Shown one piece after another: positions 6,101-9,856 of a stretch of 9,856 bases of DNA. This DNA comes from Actinomycetota bacterium (lineage in GTDB: Bacteria; Actinomycetota; Actinomycetes; Streptosporangiales; Streptosporangiaceae), in assembly GCA_003168295.1 (NCBI GenBank), contig PMST01000168.1, positions 1 through 9,856 on the forward strand, in the 5' to 3' direction. Position numbers and translations under genes: made by a program. The notes under the pieces are model-generated. The model ran no database searches. It was not told the DNA's origin and was given only the letters and a program-made list of their open reading frames with translations. Numbering within the stretch: the stretch's first letter is position 1; each line of letters starts with the position of its first letter.

Positions 6101-6309
6101 GCCGCTCCCCGCGGAGGTGTATCTGCTGGCGGCTCATCGATCGCGTGGGCGCCGCGCATCGCCAGGGCTTCTTCCCGGCTCATGGGCTGTCCGGCCAGAT
6201 GCCGGAGGGCGAGTTCGACGGCTTCGGTCATGGTGCGCAGGCGGTAGCGGTCCATGACGATCCGGAGGTACGTGTCCTCGATCTCGATATTCGTACGCCT
6301 CCTGGTCAT
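6097..6309 (-). CDS. vapB: VapB-type antitoxin (ribbon-helix-helix)
   Basis: A 70-residue protein. The N-terminal TNIEIEDTYLRIVMDRYRL gives the strand plus helix of an RHH/VapB DNA-binding domain, followed by a helix (TMTEAVELALRHL) and a C-terminal tail that in the family wraps the PIN toxin and blocks its active site. It lies directly upstream of the toxin with a 4-base overlap. The ATG is at 6309-6307; there is no room for a Shine-Dalgarno if transcription starts from the TAGAAT box seen six bases upstream, so the mRNA is predicted to be leaderless. AGGTGT/ACACCT repeats overlap the promoter and fit autorepression by the VapBC complex. Confidence 0.9.
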   Translation of the reverse strand: MTRRRTNIEIEDTYLRIVMDRYRLRTMTEAVELALRHLAGQPMSREEALAMRGAHAIDEPPADTPPRGAA

Positions 6310-6346
6310 ACACCTATTCTACACCTCATGTGTACGACAGGTGTAT
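6308..6346 (-). promoter_or_regulatory. vapBC promoter and operator
   Basis: Read on the minus strand, the -10 TAGAAT (6321-6316) is followed by exactly six bases and the vapB ATG (6309). On the plus strand ATACACCT (6308-6315) and its exact inverse AGGTGTAT (6339-6346) flank 23 bases, and a third ACACCT half-site (6321-6326) lies 11 bases after the first. The half-sites cover both the -35 position and the start, which is suited to repression by an RHH antitoxin-toxin complex. No good -35 consensus is visible. Confidence 0.6.
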
Positions 6347-6504
6347 CAGAAGCCCGGCGCGGCCAACGCCGGCAGCCTCGGTCACGTCACTAGATGGCCG
6401 GCCCATGTACGCCCGGCCCTCGCCTGGTCCCAGTACCACCGGCCGTCGGCCAGTACCGCCGCTGTCAGCCATCGTCACTCCTTCGCCCCGCCACCAGGCT
6501 AGAG

Positions 6505-6945
6505 CTAAGACACCGTGCTGATGTCAGCCTCGGCGGGACCGGCGAGATCGGCGGGGTAGGTCACCTGGATCTCCGTGATCGCGGGCGGGAAATCGCGCTT
6601 GTTGCTGGTGATGAACCGGTCAGCGCCCATGCTCACCGCGGTGGCCAGGTGCGTAGCGTCCGCGGCTTTCAGCCGGTACCGGCTGGACAGGGCGGTCGCG
6701 AGTTCGGCGGTGGCCCGGTCGACCGGGCGCAGGTCCAGCCGGGCCAGCAGGCCGGCGAGAATGCGGACCTCGTCGACCGCACCGTCGCGCAGCGGCCTGC
6801 CGAGTACCTCCGGGAGCAGCAGGACCGAACCAAGGCCCGCCGACGTCGCCGGGGCTGCAGACCGGAACAGGGCAGCCACCTGCTCGCCCAGCGGATGACC
6901 GGGCACAGCGGCGTAGATGAGTACATCGGCGTCGAAGGCATCCAT
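6505..6945 (-). CDS. second VapC-like PIN-domain toxin
   Basis: A 146-residue PIN domain from a subgroup different from the first toxin. Acidic positions are D5/D7 (MDAFDADVLIYA), E46 (LLPEVLG), D96 (AADATHLATAV) and D109 (GADRFITSNKRDF), the last motif being characteristic of PIN nucleases. The ATG at 6945 overlaps the antitoxin TAA by one base (TAATG), so translation is coupled. The set of acidic residues appears complete, predicting an active Mg-dependent RNase. The stretch between this gene's end and the first module (6350-6504) shows no gene. Confidence 0.88.
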   Translation of the reverse strand: MDAFDADVLIYAAVPGHPLGEQVAALFRSAAPATSAGLGSVLLLPEVLGRPLRDGAVDEVRILAGLLARLDLRPVDRATAELATALSSRYRLKAADATHLATAVSMGADRFITSNKRDFPPAITEIQVTYPADLAGPAEADISTVS

Positions 6946-7235
6946 TACCGGGTATCTCGCCCGGCCCTGATCGCGGTGACTAGCTCCTCGGCCCGCTGCG
7001 CGGTCAGCCCCGGGCCTTCCGGCAATGGCTCTGCCGCCGCCTGGGTGAGCAGCTCATGGATCCGGCCGGCGTCCTGCAACGCGGCATCCGCCCGGCGGCT
7101 ACGCAGCGCGTCGGGCCGGACCAGGACGGCCGCCGGACGGCCGTGCCGGGTGATCGTGATTTCCTCACCCCCCTCGACTCTGGACAGGAGTTCGGGGAGG
7201 GCAGCCCGGGCCTCGGAGACGGTCATCGACACCAT
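6945..7235 (-). CDS. Phd/YefM-family antitoxin
   Basis: A 96-residue antitoxin. The N-terminal TVSEARAALPELLSRVEGGE and ITITRHGRPAAVLV are the typical Phd/YefM DNA-binding fold, and the C-terminal 45 residues are a charged helical tail for binding the toxin. ATG 7235 is chosen over the longer open frame (to 7367) because family homology begins there and a TACAAT -10 box lies six bases upstream; a second ATG at 7226 is possible. It is paired with the PIN toxin downstream by a one-base stop/start overlap. Phd antitoxins pair with Doc, RelE or PIN toxins, so this combination is normal. The -10 region overlaps TTGTACGT direct repeats, the likely autoregulatory operator. Confidence 0.9.
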   Translation of the reverse strand: MVSMTVSEARAALPELLSRVEGGEEITITRHGRPAAVLVRPDALRSRRADAALQDAGRIHELLTQAAAEPLPEGPGLTAQRAEELVTAIRAGRDTR

Positions 7236-7241
7236 GACAGA

Positions 7242-7270
7242 ATTGTACGTCGTTGTACGTAAGAGTACGA
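7242..7270 (-). promoter_or_regulatory. promoter/operator of the Phd-PIN module
   Basis: On the minus strand the -10 TACAAT (7247-7242) is followed by six bases and the ATG at 7235, predicting a leaderless transcript. On the plus strand TTGTACGT occurs at 7243-7250 and 7253-7260, a 10-bp (one helical turn) direct repeat, and GTACGA follows at 7265. Same-face repeats over the -10 and upstream region fit a Phd-type autorepressor. Confidence 0.55.
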
Positions 7271-7311
7271 GCGGCACGGCGTCGACGGGCTTGGCCGCCG
7301 GGCACCGGTCC

Positions 7312-7857
7312 TTAGCGCAGCAGCCGGTCGATGGCGAGTTGCAGTACCTGGGAACGGGTCTTGCCACCGTGGTCGGCGGCGACGAAGTAGCTGCCGATCA
7401 CCAGCCAGTAGGCCGTTATGCTGCGGACCTCGACATCGTCTTCGTCCGCGCAGAACGGCCGGAACAGCGAGCGCACGAAGTCCATGCGCCGGTTGTCGGC
7501 CTGCCGCAACCGCCCGGCGACATCACCGTCACGCCGCGCCCAGTCCCGGACCGCTAGCTCTACGGCCAGCCCTTCCGGCGAGGTCGTGATCTCCAGCAGC
7601 TTGCGCAGCCTGACCCGCGCATCCCCTGGCTGGCTCTCGACCTGCGCGATGATGTCCTCGGTGCCCGTCTTCTCCCAGGTGTCGAGCATCTCCCCGATCA
7701 GCGCCTGGCGATCGGCGAAGTGCCAGTAGAAACCGCCTTTGGACACCCCCAGGGACGCAGCCAGCGTCTCGATCCGCACGGCGTCCGGGCCTCCGGCCGC
7801 CAGGGCCTGCAGCGCAGCGTGCACCCAGGCGCCGCGCGGAGTCCTGACCTTGGCCAC
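7312..7857 (-). CDS. TetR/AcrR-family transcriptional repressor
   Basis: A 181-residue TetR regulator from GTG 7857, giving an N-terminus AKVRTPRGAWVHAALQ; a GTG at 7875 would add six residues but lies within the operator palindrome. The N-terminal three-helix HTH runs about 5-55, with LAASLGVSKGGFYWHFADR as turn and recognition helix followed by QALIGEMLDTW. The rest is the helical ligand/dimer domain, with no strongly diagnostic residues. It is divergent from the DUF2867 gene, with two ATACG-N4-CGTAT palindromes between them, so it probably represses both itself and that gene. A -10-like TATAGA (7869-7864) lies six bases before the GTG and overlaps the proximal palindrome. Inducer is unknown. 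The Phd module follows on the same strand after 76 bases but has its own promoter. Confidence 0.9.
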   Translation of the reverse strand: MAKVRTPRGAWVHAALQALAAGGPDAVRIETLAASLGVSKGGFYWHFADRQALIGEMLDTWEKTGTEDIIAQVESQPGDARVRLRKLLEITTSPEGLAVELAVRDWARRDGDVAGRLRQADNRRMDFVRSLFRPFCADEDDVEVRSITAYWLVIGSYFVAADHGGKTRSQVLQLAIDRLLR

Positions 7858-7866
7858 GGCATATCT

Positions 7867-7880
7867 ATACGGCACCGTAT
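7867..7880. promoter_or_regulatory. TetR operator 1 (ATACG-GCAC-CGTAT)
   Basis: A 5-bp perfect inverted repeat with a 4-base centre. It overlaps the predicted tetR -10 (TATAGA, 7869-7864), so binding there would give autorepression. It shares arms and spacing with the second palindrome 45 bp away, which strongly suggests one protein binds both. Confidence 0.65.
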
Positions 7881-7907
7881 TGACCGGCGCAAGCAGACCT
7901 GCTTAAG

Positions 7908-7929
7908 ATCCATACGTTGCCGTATGGAT
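7908..7929. promoter_or_regulatory. TetR operator 2 (ATCCATACG-TTGC-CGTATGGAT)
   Basis: A perfect 9-bp inverted repeat with a 4-base centre, whose core is ATACG-N4-CGTAT as in operator 1. It ends 11 bases before the DUF2867 start codon and would block that promoter. The longer arms suggest this is the stronger of the two sites. Confidence 0.72.
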
Positions 7930-7940
7930 AGAGGGCCGGC

Positions 7941-8549
7941 ATGAGGGTTCCGAACGCAGTGCACGAATCCCGCCCGTGGCGTATCCGCGAGATCGCGCCG
8001 GACTTCACGCTGGAGGACGTCTGGGCGCTGCCCGTGTACGGCGGCGCCGGCGACTTCCCGCACCTGCTCGAGGTCATGGCGTCACGCGATCTGTCCCGCG
8101 AGGCGCCGGCCATCACCCGGCTGATGTTCGCCGTCCGCTGGCAGCTTGGCCGCTGGTTCGGCTGGGATGACCCCGCCGAACGCCGGATACCAGGCCGGAA
8201 CGAGACCTCACTGACCGAACGGCTCCCGCCCGACCTCCGCGGCACGGCGGCCGGCCTGAGGTTCGGCTCCCTGTTCGCGCCCGTCTACCGGACCGACACC
8301 GAATTTGCCGCGGAGATCTCCAACCAGACCGTGCACGCCGTGATGCACCTAGCCTGGATCGAGCGCGGCCACGGCCGCTACCAGGGCCGGATGGCCGTCT
8401 ACGTCAAGCCGCGCGGCCGGCTCGGCCGACCGTATATGGCGTTCATCGCCCCGTTCCGGCACTGGGTCGTCTACCCGGCCCTGCTGCGCCAGATCGAACG
8501 AGCCTGGAACACCCGCGGCCCTCTCCCGCGCCAACGGCCGTCCGGTTAA
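7941..8549 (+). CDS. DUF2867 family protein
   Basis: A 202-residue soluble protein; ATG 7941 has GAGGG (7931-7935) five bases upstream. The N-terminal region contains DFTLEDVWALPVYGGAGDFP, the middle has SLTERLPPDLRG and VYRTDTEFAAEISNQTVHAV, and the end has FIAPFRHWVVYPALLRQIERAW, the pattern I recognise from the DUF2867 family. No signal peptide or membrane helix is seen. The biochemical role of the family is not established; some members occur fused to or beside NAD-binding oxidoreductases. Here the gene stands alone, divergent from a TetR repressor and preceded by the strongest operator palindrome in the window, so it is probably an inducible single-gene unit. Family call is from memory of the conserved pattern. 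Confidence 0.78.
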   Translation: MRVPNAVHESRPWRIREIAPDFTLEDVWALPVYGGAGDFPHLLEVMASRDLSREAPAITRLMFAVRWQLGRWFGWDDPAERRIPGRNETSLTERLPPDLRGTAAGLRFGSLFAPVYRTDTEFAAEISNQTVHAVMHLAWIERGHGRYQGRMAVYVKPRGRLGRPYMAFIAPFRHWVVYPALLRQIERAWNTRGPLPRQRPSG

Positions 8550-8643
8550 CGATCTTGACCTTGCCGGTCAGCCGGCTCACCTCCCGTAGACCAGATGGCC
8601 GGCGGTGCTGTCGACGTGAGCGGGAATGCCGCCCTCGTGCCGG

Positions 8644-9633
8644 TCACCGGAGGCTGGCGGCTACCCGCCAGCCTCCGGACGGCGTGGGCCCGGCGCTCAG
8701 CTGGCCGCCATGAGCCTTGACCCGTTCGGTCATCCCGGGCAGCCCGGCACCGCCGTGGCCGTCAAGTTCGAGGGGCGCGGATCTGGCTGGCCCGTTGATG
8801 ATGCCGACGTTCAGGCCGGTGGCTGTCGCCTCTAGGGTTACCGATATGGGTGCGCCCGGGGCGTGCTTCATGGAGTTGGTGAGCCCTTCCTGGATGATGC
8901 GCAGGGCGTCGGCAGCCAGGACAGGCGAGAGCACGTGCGGTCCGGCCTTGCGGAAGGTGACCTCAGTTCCGGTCGCCTTAACCGCGTCGACCAGGTGGTC
9001 GGCGAGTTCGATCAGTGAGTCAGGCGACGTGCCGTCGCGGCCAAGCAGCGTGGCGGCCCGGGTGATCTCCTCATCGGCCCGGACTGCCGCGGTCGCGATG
9101 TCGGCGAAGGTAGCTGCTACTGACTCTTGCTGCGTCAGGCTGCGCACCTGGCCGGCCCTGGCCTGGATCACCACGGCCGTCAGCCAGTGGGCCACCGTGT
9201 CGTGGAGTTCTCGCGCTAGGTGGACCCGCTCGTAGCGGACCGCCTCGTCCGCGTACCGCGATCGTTCTGCCTCGAGCAGCTCTCCTGCCTCAGCCAGCTC
9301 CGCGGCCAGCCGACGGCGTGAGCGGACGAACTCTCCGGCCGCCCAGGGACCGAACGTGACCATCAGCAAGAACGGGTTGAAGCCGGGGTTGACGACCTCG
9401 GCCGTGGCGGCCAGCAGCGCTGGCCCCGTGATCGTGCGCCACCCTCCCGCGTTACCCAGGCGGTAGCTGAGCAGGAACGTCGCGGCAAGAACCGGGATGA
9501 GATAGACCAGGCTGGCGGTGCCGCCGCGCGATCCCGCGGCGGCGATGATCAGCGCGGCCGCTGTCGTCGCGGCGAGGAGATGACGGGCCGGCCAGCACAG
9601 GCAGGCCGGCAGGAGCAGGGCCAGGTACTCCAT
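8644..9633 (-). CDS. sensor histidine kinase, NarL/DesK type (HisKA_3)
   Basis: A 329-residue membrane kinase. Hydrophobic segments in residues 1-103 (about four or five helices, with almost no extracellular domain) are followed by a coiled coil rich in Glu/Arg (about 104-135). The HisKA_3 dimerisation domain contains LARELHDTVAHWLTAVVIQA with phospho-acceptor H144. The HATPase part has an N-box, IIQEGLTNSMKHA (E249, N253), and a G-box, GGAGLPGM (294-301), ending GGWRVAASLR. All catalytic elements are present. Intramembrane-sensing kinases of this group usually respond to envelope stress and phosphorylate a LuxR/NarL-type regulator; none is visible here, as the gene downstream is convergent. 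The start lies eight bases after the stop of an upstream minus-strand gene, so co-transcription is likely. Confidence 0.92.
   Translation of the reverse strand: MEYLALLLPACLCWPARHLLAATTAAALIIAAAGSRGGTASLVYLIPVLAATFLLSYRLGNAGGWRTITGPALLAATAEVVNPGFNPFLLMVTFGPWAAGEFVRSRRRLAAELAEAGELLEAERSRYADEAVRYERVHLARELHDTVAHWLTAVVIQARAGQVRSLTQQESVAATFADIATAAVRADEEITRAATLLGRDGTSPDSLIELADHLVDAVKATGTEVTFRKAGPHVLSPVLAADALRIIQEGLTNSMKHAPGAPISVTLEATATGLNVGIINGPARSAPLELDGHGGAGLPGMTERVKAHGGQLSAGPTPSGGWRVAASLR
8647..8678. terminator. perfect 14-bp hairpin at the 3' end of the kinase gene
   Basis: 8647-8660 and 8665-8678 are exact inverse complements around the 4-base loop CTAC. It overlaps the last codons of the kinase (SGGWRVAASLR), so it is also coding. 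It faces the convergent DUF2867 gene about 100 bases away and may end transcripts from either side; no T-tract follows. A smaller hairpin (TGACC/GGTCA, 8556-8570) lies just after the DUF2867 stop. Confidence 0.45.
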
Positions 9634-9641
9634 GGCCGGGC

Positions 9642-9856
9642 CTAGGGGCCAGCCGCCGGCTGGTGCCGCAGGTCCTGGATCAGCGCCCGGATTATCGAGA
9701 GGCTATTCCGCCCGTACGCCTCGATCTCGGTGAACGCGGCACGCGCCAGCTCCGGGTCGGCGGGCCTGCCGGGAGAAGCTGTGGCGTTGTGGCCGTTCCT
9801 GGCCGCAGCGGAGATCCGGTCGAGGTCGAGCCGGAGCAGCGCATCCAGGTCACCGG
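9642..9856 (-). CDS. C-terminal end of an unidentified protein (5' end outside window)
   Basis: A minus-strand frame enters at the right edge and runs uninterrupted to TAG at 9644-9642, eight bases before the kinase ATG. The 70 visible residues begin GDLDALLRLDLDRISAAAR and end in TEIEAYGRNSLSIIRALIQDLRHQPAAGP. The stretch DPELARAAFTEIEAYGR followed by SLSIIRALIQDLR resembles the second helix of a HisKA_3 dimerisation domain, but no ATPase domain follows, so it may be only a helical protein. GC-rich third positions and the tight spacing support a real gene in an operon with the kinase. Confidence 0.6.
   Translation of the reverse strand, partial: GDLDALLRLDLDRISAAARNGHNATASPGRPADPELARAAFTEIEAYGRNSLSIIRALIQDLRHQPAAGP

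Noticed and set aside
6394..7557. Long plus-strand ORF (387 codons) opposite the second toxin-antitoxin module and tetR
   Set aside because: It runs antisense to three well-supported genes, its protein is Arg/Gly/Ala-rich with no domain, and it is explained by GC-rich codon bias creating open antisense frames.

Overview
The window is GC-rich throughout its coding parts, has strong G/C preference at third codon positions, uses GTG starts, and holds families typical of actinomycetes (double-module Lrp regulator, DHA2 exporter under a MarR regulator, DUF2867, NarL-type histidine kinase, VapBC modules). It is most likely a chromosomal stretch from an Actinomycetota species, possibly a soil or filamentous lineage; the genus cannot be fixed from the sequence. 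The one clear compositional break is the gene-free stretch at 1815-2261, about 48% GC over 1861-2220 by hand count.

Left part (plus strand): the 3' two thirds of a tandem Lrp/AsnC-type regulator (3-728); a class I SAM-dependent methyltransferase (972-1814); the AT-richer gap with inverted repeats and a good sigma70-like promoter; then a leader region with one or two tiny ORFs and a nested hairpin that resembles a tRNA T-arm, ending in a single-pass membrane protein with a long Pro/Thr/Ser-rich outer tail (2488-3231).

Middle: a MarR regulator (3349-3813) preceded by four 15-bp tandem repeats, and directly followed by a 14-helix DHA2 drug exporter (3881-5440). This is a standard regulator/efflux pair. 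A strong 15-bp hairpin at 5486-5522 separates it from the genes of the opposite strand.

Right part (mostly minus strand): two complete type II toxin-antitoxin modules side by side, an RHH VapB with a PIN toxin (6309 to 5672) and a Phd/YefM-type antitoxin with a second PIN toxin (7235 to 6505). Next comes a TetR regulator (7857-7312), divergent from a DUF2867 gene (7941-8549); two ATACG-N4-CGTAT palindromes lie between them, so the pair is probably one regulatory unit. The window ends with a NarL-type sensor histidine kinase (9633-8644) and the C-terminal end of an unidentified upstream gene with which it is probably co-transcribed.

A recurrent signal is that three minus-strand genes (vapB, the Phd antitoxin and tetR) each have a TANNNT-like -10 box followed by exactly six bases and then the start codon, which predicts leaderless mRNAs. 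No decisive new system was found. The most unexplained segment is 1815-2487, together with the repeat array before the MarR gene.
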